A stretch of DNA of 22,207 nucleotides, from assembly GCA_964614535.1 (NCBI GenBank), contig CAZTOZ010000046.1, forward strand, positions 1-22,207. Reading direction: 5' to 3'. This document shows positions 7,087-15,914 of this stretch, piece by piece (position 1 is the first letter of the stretch; each line of letters begins with the position of its first letter). Below the pieces are notes generated by a model. That model saw only the letters and a program-made list of their open reading frames with translations. It searched no databases and was not told where the DNA came from. The DNA is from JALSHZ01 sp964614535 (lineage in GTDB: Bacteria > Pseudomonadota > Gammaproteobacteria > UWMA-0217). The translations under genes were made by a program, and so were the position numbers.

Positions 7087-7401
7087 CTACTCCGATGGCG
7101 GCACAAAGGCCGGATCGTTGGGATTGAGAAAGATGAACTGGGGCTCGTCCGCGCCCTCGACGACGTCAAACTCGATCGTCATGCCCTGAACCAGCGGTGC
7201 CATGCTTTGCGCATAGACGATCTTGACATCACGCTCCTCGGTGACGACGTCGTCATCCTTGATCTCATCGAAACCCATGGCGTACTGAAAGCCGCCGTCC
7301 TTCTCCTTCCTCGCCGCGACCCGGAGCCCGAGCCCCTGTGCATCGCCCTTCTCCATCGAACGAAGAATCTGTTGGTAGGCGCTCTCCGAAACCTTGATCA
7401 T
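7087..7401 (-). CDS. dsrR: DsrR, IscA-like protein lacking the iron-sulfur cysteines
   Basis: A 104-residue protein with the A-type carrier (IscA/HesB) fold: MIKVSESAYQQILRSM at the start, then GLGLRVAARKEKDGGFQYAMGFDE and FVPPSE at the end. It contains no cysteine at all, so the three ligands of IscA are missing. That is the defining feature of DsrR of Allochromatium vinosum, which has the same length as far as I recall and is known to affect dsr gene expression after transcription rather than to carry clusters. I chose the ATG at 7399-7401 from the family N-terminus and an AAGAGG about 10 bases upstream; the open frame extends further but has no family character. It is 82 bp downstream of dsrN and 12 bp before the kinase gene. 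Confidence 0.92.
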   Translation of the reverse strand: MIKVSESAYQQILRSMEKGDAQGLGLRVAARKEKDGGFQYAMGFDEIKDDDVVTEERDVKIVYAQSMAPLVQGMTIEFDVVEGADEPQFIFLNPNDPAFVPPSE

Positions 7402-7441
7402 GAAACGCAATCCTCTTGTGACAGGGGGTGACAATGCGGCT

Positions 7442-7471
7442 ATTGTACGGGCAAGGCTCTGCCGATGGGAA
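7442..7471 (-). promoter_or_regulatory. Possible internal sigma70 promoter upstream of dsrR
   Basis: On the minus strand TTCCCA (7466-7471, 4 of 6 matches to TTGACA) is followed after 18 bases by TACAAT (7442-7447, 5 of 6 matches to TATAAT), in the 82-bp dsrN-dsrR gap. It would drive dsrR, the two-component genes, rhodanese and glycosylase independently of the long dsr transcript. Match by eye only. Confidence 0.35.
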
Positions 7472-7483
7472 ACAACCTTTGCA

Positions 7484-8881
7484 TCAGGGCCGTTGGGATG
7501 CCGCTTTGACCGCCGATGCAAACTGGAGAAATCGCGCAACCCAGTGGTTTTGCGCCTTGTCCCGAAGATGGGCATAGCTGGCCAGCAGATTACGATAGAC
7601 GAAACCGTCCATACCATCCCGGATGCCGGTACCCCGGCGCACGCGATAGGCGAAGCGCGCATCGGCGGGCAATCCTTGGAGCTCCGAGTAGTGAAACTCA
7701 TGGCCGGCAACGACCTCCCCGGCCGGCGCGCCGGGCCACGGCATTGCCGATGTCTCCTCGAGCTGGATATACCCTCGCCCGTGGGGACGGGCCGACATCG
7801 TCACCCGCCCCGGCACGACACCAACCATCTCCAATTCACGGCCACGCCATGCGATCGACCGTGAGAGGTACATCAATCCCCCGCACTCGGCATAGCACGG
7901 AAGACCAGCCTCTATCGCCCGTCTCACGCTGGCCCGCATCGCGGTATTGGCCGACAGCCTCTCCATCGCGGTCTCCGGGAATCCACCGCCAATGAACAAA
8001 CCATCGAGCGGAGGCAGGGTCTGATCCCGAATCATGTCGATGGAGATCAATTCAGCCCCCAGCCGCTCGAACTGCTCAAGGTCGTCGGCATAGTAAAAAC
8101 CGAACGCCTCATCTCGAGCGATACCGATCCGCAGTGACGACGAGGCCGCGGGTGAATCGGCCGGCGACCGCCGATTCCCCCGTACCGCCGGCATGGCGCC
8201 GAGGTCGGCGCCGAGCGAGAGCAGACGCTCCAGATCGACGTGGGAACCGACCACATCGGCCAGGCGGTCGACGGTCCGTGCGGCATCGTTCTGTTCATGG
8301 GCAGGGATCAGGCCAAGGTGACGCTCTTCGATCACCTCATGCCGAAACCGGGGAATCGAACCGATCACGGGGATGTCCGTATGCCGTTCCACCGATTCGA
8401 TCAGCTTGCCTTCGTGACGCGGCCCCGCGACACGGTTGAGAATCACCCCGGCAATCCTGACGGCGGGATCGAACTGCTGGTAGCCCAGCAACAACGGGGC
8501 GATTCCTCTGGTCATTCCCATCGTATCGATGACCAATACCACCGGCAGACCCAACATTTTCGCCAGCGCGGCATTGCTGTCGGAACCCTCGAGATCCATA
8601 CCGTCGTAGAGCCCCTTGTTGCCTTCGATGATCGCGATATCATGACCTTCCGTTTTTTGCCGGAACAGCGAAACGATCTCATCACGGGAGGAGGTGTAGA
8701 AGTCGAGGTTGTAGCAAGCCTCGCCAGCGGCAAACCCCAGCCAGGCGGGGTCGATATAGTCCGGGCCTTTCTTGAACGGCGCAATGCGTACCTCGCGGCG
8801 CCGCAAGGCCGCGCAAATGCCCAGCATCACCGTGGTCTTGCCAGAAGACTTGTGCGCAGCGGAGAGGTAGAGACCCTTCAT
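7484..8881 (-). CDS. dsrN: DsrN, siroheme amidase related to cobyrinic acid a,c-diamide synthase
   Basis: A 465-residue CobB-type enzyme. The N-terminal ATP-binding domain has the modified P-loop AAHKSSGKTTV (8-18), FKKGPDYIDPAWL (36-48) and IIEGNKGLYDGMD (84-96). The C-terminal glutamine amidotransferase has FIGGGFPE (296-303), the nucleophile Cys333 in CYAECGGLMYLS and GHEFHYSEL, which supplies the catalytic His. In sulfur oxidizers DsrN is known to be needed for full DsrAB activity and is proposed to amidate siroheme using glutamine and ATP. It does not sit in a cobalamin cluster but between dsrP and dsrR, which decides the name. AGGATT lies just before the ATG. A structured 206-bp gap separates it from dsrP. 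Confidence 0.95.
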   Translation of the reverse strand: MKGLYLSAAHKSSGKTTVMLGICAALRRREVRIAPFKKGPDYIDPAWLGFAAGEACYNLDFYTSSRDEIVSLFRQKTEGHDIAIIEGNKGLYDGMDLEGSDSNAALAKMLGLPVVLVIDTMGMTRGIAPLLLGYQQFDPAVRIAGVILNRVAGPRHEGKLIESVERHTDIPVIGSIPRFRHEVIEERHLGLIPAHEQNDAARTVDRLADVVGSHVDLERLLSLGADLGAMPAVRGNRRSPADSPAASSSLRIGIARDEAFGFYYADDLEQFERLGAELISIDMIRDQTLPPLDGLFIGGGFPETAMERLSANTAMRASVRRAIEAGLPCYAECGGLMYLSRSIAWRGRELEMVGVVPGRVTMSARPHGRGYIQLEETSAMPWPGAPAGEVVAGHEFHYSELQGLPADARFAYRVRRGTGIRDGMDGFVYRNLLASYAHLRDKAQNHWVARFLQFASAVKAASQRP

Positions 8882-8960
8882 CCGGAATCCTGTTCAGTGG
8901 TCGGTCTGCGAACGATCAACGCCAACCAGCGCGCGGAGCGCCCACCCTTTGCATCGCGAA

Positions 8961-8981
8961 CCATGCCCCGACGCGGCATGG
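8961..8981. repeat. Stem-loop in the dsrP-dsrN gap (7-bp arms)
   Basis: CCATGCC (8961-8967) and GGCATGG (8975-8981) form a perfect 7-bp stem with a 7-base loop, between the terminator-like hairpin at 9034 and the dsrN start. No U-tract follows it. It may be part of a structured leader for dsrN; significance uncertain. Confidence 0.4.
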
Positions 8982-9033
8982 CGTGCCACGCGCCAACGGC
9001 GCCGGTCTCGAATCGGCATTTGCACAGAAACGA

Positions 9034-9058
9034 GAAACGCCCTCAGCGAGGGCGTTTC
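9034..9058 (-). terminator. Terminator-like stem-loop after dsrP
   Basis: GAAACGCCCTC (9034-9044) and GAGGGCGTTTC (9048-9058) form a perfect 11-bp stem with a three-base loop, 29 bp past the dsrP stop. Read on the minus strand the stem ends GCGTTTC and is followed by TCGTTTCTG, a broken U-rich tail. This is a plausible intrinsic terminator or attenuator inside the dsr operon, or a 3' RNA-stabilizing element for the dsrA-P message. Confidence 0.7.
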
Positions 9059-9087
9059 CATGACCACGGCGATGCCAACGAATGATA

Positions 9088-10311
9088 TCAGTCGGTGTGG
9101 TGAGGATCGACAACCGCATCTTCCAGCGATTCCGGCAGGAACGGAAGGATCTTGACGGCGAAGGCGATAATGGCCAGCGCCAGCGAAAAGCCCCCCAGCC
9201 CCAGCAGAAACTCCCACAGACTGGGCGCATACTCACCGGCGACACCGTCGTGGAACGAGCTGGTCACCTCGGCCCCGGGAAACAACACCAGCGGATAGGA
9301 CTGCCCGCCGATGATCGTGACATACATCTGCCCGAATCCCCCGATGATCACCAGCAGTGCCGTCAAGGCCACCAGTTTGCGGCTTCTCAACGCAACACCG
9401 GAGAAGATCATCGCCATCGGCAGCAACGAACCGAGCAGAATCTGCACCAACCAAAACACGGCGGCATAGACGCCACCGCCATTCTTGCCAAGAAGCACGA
9501 ACGCCTCCCAGCCATGGTGCTCGGTCGCATAGAGGTTGGTCAGATGGTAGACGGCGACGAAGAACAGCGCCGACGCGATGAAGACGGCCAGCAGGTTGGT
9601 CAACCTCGTCACCACCTTGTCACCCAACGGCCGGCCCGTCAGGTTGTAGGCCGCCATCAGCACCAGCATGAAGATGGCGAGGCCGTAGGCGAACGACATG
9701 ATGATGAACATCGGCGCATAGATGGCCGCGTCATAACCCTGCCGAGCGACCAGAAAGCCGAAGATGCTGCCGGTACCTGTGGTGAGGATGAGCCGCCACA
9801 GGAACGCCGCGATCCCCACCGGCCGACTGTACGGATTCATCTTCCGCTCCATCATCATCCAGAGATAGACGGCGACGATACCGATGAATCCCGAGTACAG
9901 CAGGATATTCCAGGTGAAAATCGATTTTGGATTGACGTGGCTGATCGTCACGAGGAGCCGATCGGGCCGGCCCAGATCCAGCACCAGCACCATCAACCCC
10001 CCAACCAGTAGCGCAATGGCCACGATCCCCGATAGACGCGCCAGTGGCTTGTAGAGGGAACGCTTGAACACCGAGGAAATCGAAGCGACATTGAGCGCAC
10101 CGGAGGCGGCTACGATCAGAAAAACCGCAAAGACGTGCGGCAGGCCCCAAACGATCTGATTGTTCATCCCGGTGACGATGTGTCCCTCCGTCTCCATGTG
10201 ATGAGCGGCGAGCAGACCGACGAGCGCCAGCAACCCGAGCACGCCGAGCAACAACAGATAGCCTTTGGGCAGCCCCTCGATAGAGAGGTATTTGATTCTG
10301 GTCTTAGCCAT
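9088..10311 (-). CDS. dsrP: DsrP, NrfD-family integral membrane quinone-interacting subunit of DsrMKJOP
   Basis: A 407-residue very hydrophobic protein with about ten membrane helices, e.g. GYLLLLGVLGLLALVGLLAA (17-36) and later IALLVGGLMVLVLDLGRPDR, whose end is a typical NrfD-family motif. The NrfD/PsrC/HybB family transfers electrons between a periplasmic iron-sulfur partner and quinone. In the DsrMKJOP complex DsrP is the membrane partner of DsrO and DsrJ. The ATG at 10309-10311 follows dsrO by 50 bp; the ribosome site is weak. It is followed by a strong stem-loop, so it may be the last gene of the main dsr transcript. Confidence 0.95.
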   Translation of the reverse strand: MAKTRIKYLSIEGLPKGYLLLLGVLGLLALVGLLAAHHMETEGHIVTGMNNQIVWGLPHVFAVFLIVAASGALNVASISSVFKRSLYKPLARLSGIVAIALLVGGLMVLVLDLGRPDRLLVTISHVNPKSIFTWNILLYSGFIGIVAVYLWMMMERKMNPYSRPVGIAAFLWRLILTTGTGSIFGFLVARQGYDAAIYAPMFIIMSFAYGLAIFMLVLMAAYNLTGRPLGDKVVTRLTNLLAVFIASALFFVAVYHLTNLYATEHHGWEAFVLLGKNGGGVYAAVFWLVQILLGSLLPMAMIFSGVALRSRKLVALTALLVIIGGFGQMYVTIIGGQSYPLVLFPGAEVTSSFHDGVAGEYAPSLWEFLLGLGGFSLALAIIAFAVKILPFLPESLEDAVVDPHHTD

Positions 10312-10361
10312 AGTTCAGGTCTTGAGTTGAGTTGGTTGACGTTTCAGCCTTGGCGCAATCG

Positions 10362-11105
10362 TCACAGCCCCCGGTAACGGACACCTGTATTGAGCCCGAG
10401 ATCCGCCCGAATCTGCGTACCCCCATGACGGGTGAGCTCGTTGGAGATCGCGCTGTTGGGGTCCTTGAGGTCTCCGAACACCATTGCACCATGCCCGGAG
10501 GCGTTGCAGGCCTCGACACAGGCCGGCTGTTGATCTTTGTCGACACGGTGGACACAGAGCGTGCAGGCCTCGACAGTGCCCTTGCCCCGCGGCGCGTGCG
10601 GCGCCTGGCCGGTGACTTTCTCGTGCTCGAACGAACGGGCCTTGTACGGGCAGGCCATCATGCAATAGCGGCAGCCGATACAGATATGGCGATCGACCAG
10701 CACGATACCATCGGCCCGACGGAACGAAGCACCGGTCGGGCACACATCGACGCATGGCGGATGCTCACAGTGCTGACACATCATCGGCAGCGTGACCACG
10801 TGTCCGGTCGACTTGTCCCTGGCCATGAGCTTGCGGATCCACTGCGGCGTCGTGGCGGGGTTGCCCTGATCCTCGATGCCGTTTTCGGTGTGGCAGGCCT
10901 CGACACACACCTCGCAGTCGGCGCACTTGGTGGTGTCGATCAGAAGCCCCCAGCGCACGGCGCTGGTCACCGCCTCGTCGTCGGGTTTTGCGCGGGCCAC
11001 GCCAAGCAGGCGCACGCCCGGGGCCAGTGCCAGACCGGCCGCCACCGCAGCACCTCCCTTGAGGAAGGTACGGCGAGAACCGCTACTTTCGTTATTGCTG
11101 CTCAT
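10362..11105 (-). CDS. dsrO: DsrO, Tat-exported ferredoxin-like subunit of DsrMKJOP
   Basis: A 247-residue protein beginning with a twin-arginine signal (SRRTFLKGG, residues 10-18) and a hydrophobic stretch up to about residue 39, so the mature protein is periplasmic. Four groups of four cysteines follow: C61/C64/C67/C71, C110/C113/C118/C122, C142/C145/C148/C152 and C181/C184/C196/C200, the pattern of NrfC/DmsB-type electron-transfer subunits. By position and family it is DsrO, which links the triheme DsrJ and the membrane subunit DsrP. AAAGG lies before the ATG. It starts 50 bp after dsrJ. Confidence 0.96.
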   Translation of the reverse strand: MSSNNESSGSRRTFLKGGAAVAAGLALAPGVRLLGVARAKPDDEAVTSAVRWGLLIDTTKCADCEVCVEACHTENGIEDQGNPATTPQWIRKLMARDKSTGHVVTLPMMCQHCEHPPCVDVCPTGASFRRADGIVLVDRHICIGCRYCMMACPYKARSFEHEKVTGQAPHAPRGKGTVEACTLCVHRVDKDQQPACVEACNASGHGAMVFGDLKDPNSAISNELTRHGGTQIRADLGLNTGVRYRGL

Positions 11106-11155
11106 TTAACAACCTTTCGGAATCATCAGTGGACCTTTGCCCGACGACAGACCGA

Positions 11156-11533
11156 CTACTTGGCGTCGTCGGGACGGGGTACATGACACTGAAAGCAGTC
11201 AATCTTGACCGCTGCATAACTGTGGCACGCGTTGCAAAAATGCTCTTTCGAATCGATGTCCGGGTAGGAACCATCCGCCTTCGGCTGCACGTGACAGTTC
11301 AGACACTCCCGCAAACTGTACTGCTTGGTTCGGATGCCCTGATGCATCGTCTGATCACGCTTGTGGAGCAACAAGTGCATGTGCGTCTTCCGAATTTCAT
11401 CGGTTGGCGCGACGCACTTGTCGCCTTTGCCTTTCGGGATGTCCGGGAACGGAACATCGGCGAGCGCGATGGCCGGCAGCGATACCGCCGCCAGCACACC
11501 GATCGTGGTCACTATCCGGAGAAAAGAGCGCAT
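11156..11533 (-). CDS. dsrJ: DsrJ, triheme cytochrome c of DsrMKJOP
   Basis: A 125-residue protein with an N-terminal signal or anchor (about 1-25, IVTTIGVLAAVSLPAIALA) and three heme-attachment motifs: CLNCH, CNACH and CFQCH. In DsrJ of Allochromatium vinosum one heme has an unusual His/Cys ligation; Cys40 in GDKCVAP is the only non-heme-motif cysteine and so is the likely distal ligand here. It faces the periplasm and is thought to be the periplasmic electron-exchange site of the complex. The signal peptide is followed directly by DVPFPDIP. GAGG precedes the ATG; the gene begins 15 bp after dsrL and ends 50 bp before dsrO. Confidence 0.96.
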   Translation of the reverse strand: MRSFLRIVTTIGVLAAVSLPAIALADVPFPDIPKGKGDKCVAPTDEIRKTHMHLLLHKRDQTMHQGIRTKQYSLRECLNCHVQPKADGSYPDIDSKEHFCNACHSYAAVKIDCFQCHVPRPDDAK

Positions 11534-11548
11534 ATCCAGCCTCAGAGG

Positions 11549-13498
11549 TTATTCACCCATTGCCATATCGATGTAGCCGGTCGGGCAGACATCGGAGCAG
11601 ATATGGCAGCCTACGCACCGTGCGTAGTCGGTGGCGACGTAACGGCCAGTGGTGGCCTCGTCCTTCTTGACACGATAGACGGCGTCCTGCGGACAGAAGA
11701 TGACACAGTTGTCGCACTCGAAGCAGAGGCCGCAGCTCATGCAGCGATCCGCTTCCGCCCGGGCCTCTTCCTCGCTCAGACCCTTGGTCCGCTCGGTGAA
11801 GTGGTGCAGCACGTCGTCGGCGCTGACGGGAATCTCTTCCCGAAGATGCCGCGGCGTGTACTGGAAGTGCGCCAGAAACATCTTGTCCGTCTTGATGATC
11901 TCGTGCTCGGCCCGATCCTCGAAATTGTGCACGGCATAGTCGGCGAAGCTGGTGCCGCGAAGATCGCCTGCTTCCTCCGGCTTGTATTCCTTCGGCGCAA
12001 GACCCGCCTCGGCGAGCTTTTCCAACAGATTGAAATGATGCTTGTCGACCTTCGGCCGCTTCTTCATCTCACCCGACTTCAGCAGCTGGTCGATGCTTTC
12101 GACCGCAATCGCGGCATGACCGATCGCCGTGGTCAGCAGGTGCGGACGGAGAATGTCGCCAATGGCAAAGTGGCCGGGACGTCCTTTCACCTGAAAGTTG
12201 CGATCCACCTCCATGAAGCCGTGGTCGTTGGCATACTCCTCGACACCTTCCATATCCGATGCCTGACCAATCGCGGAGACGATCAGATCGGCCTCGATGA
12301 CCCGCTCGGTCCCCTCTTTCTTGATCGGCGTCATGCCGTCCATCTCGCAGTCGGCGATCTTCAGTCCAACTGCGCGGCCGTTCTCGATTACCAGACCAAC
12401 CGGCATGACCCCACCGAGGATCTCCACGCCTTCGTTGAGCGCATCCTTGACCTCGTGCGGCTGCGCGAACATCTGATCGACCGGAAACAGCGAGGTCAGC
12501 GTTGCGTCCGCGGGCTCCGCGCCTTCGGCCAGCGAGTCGTCCTGAACGATCGAGGTATCGGCGATCACCTTTTCGGGGTCACCCGCCGCCGGGTTGTAAC
12601 CGATCCGACGGGTGACGGAAACGACGTCGATGGAGGTGTCACCACCACCAATACAGACGACTTTCTTGCCGGTGACCTTCATCCGCCCTTCGTTGTAGGC
12701 CTTGAGGAAATCGACCGCGGTGACGCAGTTCGGCGTCTCGTCCCAGCCTTCGACCGGCAGTGCCCGGCCTTTCTGGCAGCCTACCGCCCAGATGATGGCG
12801 TCGTATTCTTTCTCCAGCGACTCGATCGAGACATCGCGGCCAACCTTGGTATTGAGGCGTGTCTCGACACCCAGATCGAGGATCCTTTTGATCTCCGCGT
12901 CGAGGCGGTCCCGAGGGATCCGGTAGTTGGGAATGCCATAACGCATCATGCCGCCGAGTTCGGCGTTGTCATCGAACAGGGTAACGGCATGGCCCAGCAT
13001 GCGCGCCTGGTGCGCCGCCGCCATACCGCCGGGGCCGCCACCAATCACGGCAATCTTCTTGCCGGTGTCCTTGCCGGGCTCGCCATAACTCAGATTGTGC
13101 TCGAACGCGTAGTCGCCGATGAATTGCTCGACCGAGTTGATGCCGACGAACTCCTCGACGTCGTTCCGGTTACAACCCTCCTGACAAGGCGCGGGGCAAA
13201 CACGCCCCATCACCGCGGGAAAGGGGTTGGAAGCGGTTGCGCGGCGAAAGGCATACTCCTGCCACGCTGTGTCCGGCGCCGGCTTCTCGATACCACGAAC
13301 GATATCGAGCCAGCCACGAACATCGTGTCCGGACGGGCAACTCCCCTGACAAGGAGGCGTGCGATGGACGTAGACAGGGCATTTGTGAGAGGTGTCGCCC
13401 TTGAAGATCTTCTCCGTCAGGTCGTCCCACGTGTTCTCACCATCATGGAACTTGCGGAATGTGAGGTTTTTCGCCATTTCGTCTTGGGAGGTCGCCAT
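11549..13498 (-). CDS. dsrL: DsrL, NAD(P)H:acceptor oxidoreductase iron-sulfur flavoprotein
   Basis: A 649-residue cytoplasmic protein built like the glutamate synthase small subunit plus ferredoxin. The N-terminal region has clustered cysteines (C40, C50, C54, C101, C105, C109) in CQGSCPSGHDV and CPAPCQEGCNR contexts. The FAD site is IAVIGGGPGGMAAAHQA (about 149-165) and the NAD(P) site is VVCIGGGDTSIDVVSVTRR. ATNAIGQASDMEG-type FAD motif II is represented by VSAIGQASDMEGVEEYA. The C-terminus carries two [4Fe-4S] motifs, CMSCGLCFECDNC and CVGCHICSDVC. DsrL is required for sulfur oxidation in Allochromatium, interacts with DsrAB and passes electrons to NAD(P). The ATG at 13498 has AGAGGAA upstream. 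Its length and cofactor set are typical of sulfur-oxidizer DsrL. Confidence 0.96.
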   Translation of the reverse strand: MATSQDEMAKNLTFRKFHDGENTWDDLTEKIFKGDTSHKCPVYVHRTPPCQGSCPSGHDVRGWLDIVRGIEKPAPDTAWQEYAFRRATASNPFPAVMGRVCPAPCQEGCNRNDVEEFVGINSVEQFIGDYAFEHNLSYGEPGKDTGKKIAVIGGGPGGMAAAHQARMLGHAVTLFDDNAELGGMMRYGIPNYRIPRDRLDAEIKRILDLGVETRLNTKVGRDVSIESLEKEYDAIIWAVGCQKGRALPVEGWDETPNCVTAVDFLKAYNEGRMKVTGKKVVCIGGGDTSIDVVSVTRRIGYNPAAGDPEKVIADTSIVQDDSLAEGAEPADATLTSLFPVDQMFAQPHEVKDALNEGVEILGGVMPVGLVIENGRAVGLKIADCEMDGMTPIKKEGTERVIEADLIVSAIGQASDMEGVEEYANDHGFMEVDRNFQVKGRPGHFAIGDILRPHLLTTAIGHAAIAVESIDQLLKSGEMKKRPKVDKHHFNLLEKLAEAGLAPKEYKPEEAGDLRGTSFADYAVHNFEDRAEHEIIKTDKMFLAHFQYTPRHLREEIPVSADDVLHHFTERTKGLSEEEARAEADRCMSCGLCFECDNCVIFCPQDAVYRVKKDEATTGRYVATDYARCVGCHICSDVCPTGYIDMAMGE

Positions 13499-13557
13499 AG
13501 TCTGTTCCTCTCTTGCTCTAATTTAAACTGTTGAAATAGGGTTGAGCGCTATAGCCG

Positions 13558-15084
13558 TCAGGCCTCGGCCTCATCCTCTGCTTGTTCGCTTTCCTGCTCT
13601 GACCCCTTGAGGATCAGAGCATTGCTGACCAGCTGGTGGACCGAAACAATCTGGTCCATACCAAACCCGTAATAGGGCAGCACTTTCGAGAACTGGCTTT
13701 TGCAGATCGCGCAAATCGCCGCCATGTGGGTGACGCCCTCGTTCTCGACGACGTCCTTGAGTGCGGTCATTCGCGGCAGCGCGCCCTTGACCCGAACCTC
13801 CATCAGATCGTCGGTGAGCAGGCCGCCCCCACCCCCACAGCAAAAGGTTCCTTCCTTGATCGTGTCGGCCCGCATGTCCACATAGTTGTTGCAGACCGCC
13901 TTGATGACCGCCCTCGGCGTTTCGAACTGGCTGCCCGGGGTTGGACCGATCCTCGATGCGCGGGCAACGTTGCAGGAATCGTGGAACGTCAACGTCATGT
14001 CGTCGTTCTGGCTCTTGTCGATGTTCAGCGTGCCCTTCTCGATCTCGCCCAGTGTGAACTCGAGGATGTGCTGCGGGACCGGATACCGTTGATCGAGGAA
14101 GTCGAACGGACCAGCCAGCGTGTTGAGGAAGCTGTACGCAACCCGCCAGGCGTGACCGCACTCACCGAAGATCAGGCGCTTGACGCCCAGATCGATGGCG
14201 GCCTCGCGAATCCGCAGCGCGATACGCCGCATGTTCTCGTAGCTTCCGATGAACAGGCCGAAATTGGCGGCCTCGGACGCCTTCGAGCTCAACGTCCAGG
14301 TGACGCCCGCCTCATGAAATACCTTACCGTAGCCGATGAGCCCATCGACATGCGGCTCGGCAAAGAAATCGGCCGACGGCGTGACCAGAAGAATCTCCGC
14401 CCCTTTCATGTCCAGCGGATACTTGACCGCGACGCCGGTATCGTCCTCCACCTCTTCCTCGAGACCTTCGAGCGTATCGGCGAGCGCCGGCTCGGGTAGC
14501 CCGAGGTTGTTGCCGATCTTGAAGACCTTGCCGATGATCTCGTTGCTGTATTTCATCCCCTTGCCGATGCTGGCCATGATCTCACGCGCGGCCATCGTGA
14601 TCTCGGCGGTATCGATGCCATACGGGCAATAGACCGAACAGCGGCGACATTCGGAACACTGGTGGAAATAGTTGTACCAGTCGTCGAGGACCTCTTGGGT
14701 CAGGTCGGTTGCACCGACGAGTTTGGGGAAAAACTTGCCGCCAAGGGTGAAGTAACGGCGATACACCTTGCGAAACAGATCCTGGCGGCCCACCGGCATG
14801 TTCTTGGGGTCGGCCGTGCCAATGAAGTAGTGGCACTTGTCGGTGCAGGCGCCACATTTGACGCAGGAGTCCATGAACACCTTGAGGGAGCGATACTTCT
14901 TGAGCATCTCACCCATCTTCGCGATCGCCGCCTCTTGCCAGTTGTCCACCAGCTCGCCGGGAAAACCAAGTGGCTCCTGGTGCTCAGGCTTGGCAACGAA
15001 AGGACCTTCCTGTTCCATCACCCCCGGATTGATATGAGGGACGATGATATCTTCTTTTATCGTAGGTACTTCAAAATCAGCCAC
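13558..15084 (-). CDS. dsrK: DsrK, HdrD-like catalytic iron-sulfur subunit of DsrMKJOP
   Basis: A 508-residue cytoplasmic protein related to heterodisulfide reductase subunit D. Two ferredoxin motifs come first: CVKCGACTDKC and CSECRRCSVYC. In the C-terminal half are the CCG domains: FGECGHAW, then FHDSCNVAR, FCCGGGGG and ICAICKSQF. The second set supplies the ligands for the special active-site cluster that, by family knowledge, acts on the DsrC disulfide or trisulfide. DsrK sits on the membrane through DsrM. The start is GTG at 15084 with GAGGAA just upstream. Placed between dsrM and dsrL as in other sulfur oxidizers. The last 15 residues are acidic. Confidence 0.96.
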   Translation of the reverse strand: MADFEVPTIKEDIIVPHINPGVMEQEGPFVAKPEHQEPLGFPGELVDNWQEAAIAKMGEMLKKYRSLKVFMDSCVKCGACTDKCHYFIGTADPKNMPVGRQDLFRKVYRRYFTLGGKFFPKLVGATDLTQEVLDDWYNYFHQCSECRRCSVYCPYGIDTAEITMAAREIMASIGKGMKYSNEIIGKVFKIGNNLGLPEPALADTLEGLEEEVEDDTGVAVKYPLDMKGAEILLVTPSADFFAEPHVDGLIGYGKVFHEAGVTWTLSSKASEAANFGLFIGSYENMRRIALRIREAAIDLGVKRLIFGECGHAWRVAYSFLNTLAGPFDFLDQRYPVPQHILEFTLGEIEKGTLNIDKSQNDDMTLTFHDSCNVARASRIGPTPGSQFETPRAVIKAVCNNYVDMRADTIKEGTFCCGGGGGLLTDDLMEVRVKGALPRMTALKDVVENEGVTHMAAICAICKSQFSKVLPYYGFGMDQIVSVHQLVSNALILKGSEQESEQAEDEAEA

Positions 15085-15139
15085 GAGTGTTTCCTCGGTT
15101 TACGCAATACTTGCTTCAGGTCAGCCGGCGAGCCACGCT

Positions 15140-15880
15140 CTAGCGCTTGTCACCCGCTTCGAGCTTCAAAGCCCACGAAACCACATGCCGTTTCTCCCGC
15201 GGATTGTCCACCTGGTTGCGGGTGGGACTGAAAAACACGCCCGGCGCATGCAGCAGCTTGCTGAAAGGAAAAATGATCATCAATAGCGCCACGAGCAACA
15301 TATGAAGAACCAGGATCGGACTGGCCGGGAACTCCTGCCACGAAAAGAGCATGACGCCCAGCAGAAAACGCTTGAGCTGGACGATATCGGGCGTGCTGAC
15401 GAAGGTCATCAACATCCCGCTGAAGCCGATGCCGAGCAGCAGCAGAAGCATCAAATAGTCGGAGGGGGCCGATATATATTTGACGCGATCGACCACGAAG
15501 CGCCTCGTCAGCAGCCCCAACAGGCCCACCACCATCAGCACGGAGGCATATTTGCCGAACGGCTGTATGAACACCACCCAGCCCCAGACGGGCTCGATGA
15601 CGTAACGCAAATGACGAAGAAGAACGAGAAACAATCCGAAGTGAAACATCCAGCCGAACAACCATAACCATTTGTTCGACTTGAACAGGCTTTCGAAGAC
15701 GGTGACTTCACGCGCCAAACGAAACGCCACACCGGTGCGGGTAATCGGCGCAGGTGTCGTTGGAATCTTCAGCGGTGCCGGGGTTCTGAAGAATACCCAG
15801 ATCTTATAGGCGAGGCCACCAAACAATACGATACCGGCGACAGAGTAGAGCACCGCGAAAAAGCCTGTCAGGATCGACAT
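15140..15880 (-). CDS. dsrM: DsrM, membrane cytochrome b subunit of DsrMKJOP
   Basis: A 246-residue NarI-like protein with five membrane helices: about 5-28 (GFFAVLYSVAGIVLFGGLAY), the helix with WLWLFGWMFHFGLFLVLLRH, YASVLMVVGLLGLL, YLMLLLLLGIGFSGMLMTFV and ILVLHMLLVALLMIIFPFSK. Histidines in the second and fifth helices (FHFG...RH and LHML...KLLHAPG) are candidate heme b ligands. It would pass electrons between DsrK on the cytoplasmic side and quinone. GAGGAG is 10 bases before the ATG. Separated from dsrC by 77 bp holding a strong stem-loop. Confidence 0.95.
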   Translation of the reverse strand: MSILTGFFAVLYSVAGIVLFGGLAYKIWVFFRTPAPLKIPTTPAPITRTGVAFRLAREVTVFESLFKSNKWLWLFGWMFHFGLFLVLLRHLRYVIEPVWGWVVFIQPFGKYASVLMVVGLLGLLTRRFVVDRVKYISAPSDYLMLLLLLGIGFSGMLMTFVSTPDIVQLKRFLLGVMLFSWQEFPASPILVLHMLLVALLMIIFPFSKLLHAPGVFFSPTRNQVDNPREKRHVVSWALKLEAGDKR

Positions 15881-15914
15881 CTACCTGTTCTCCTCATCAG
15901 GAAAAGAATCTGTA

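Noticed and set aside
11129..13534. 801-codon open frame on the plus strand
   Set aside because: It is antisense to dsrL, whose cofactor motifs are unambiguous. The translation has no recognisable domain and looks like a GC-rich shadow frame.
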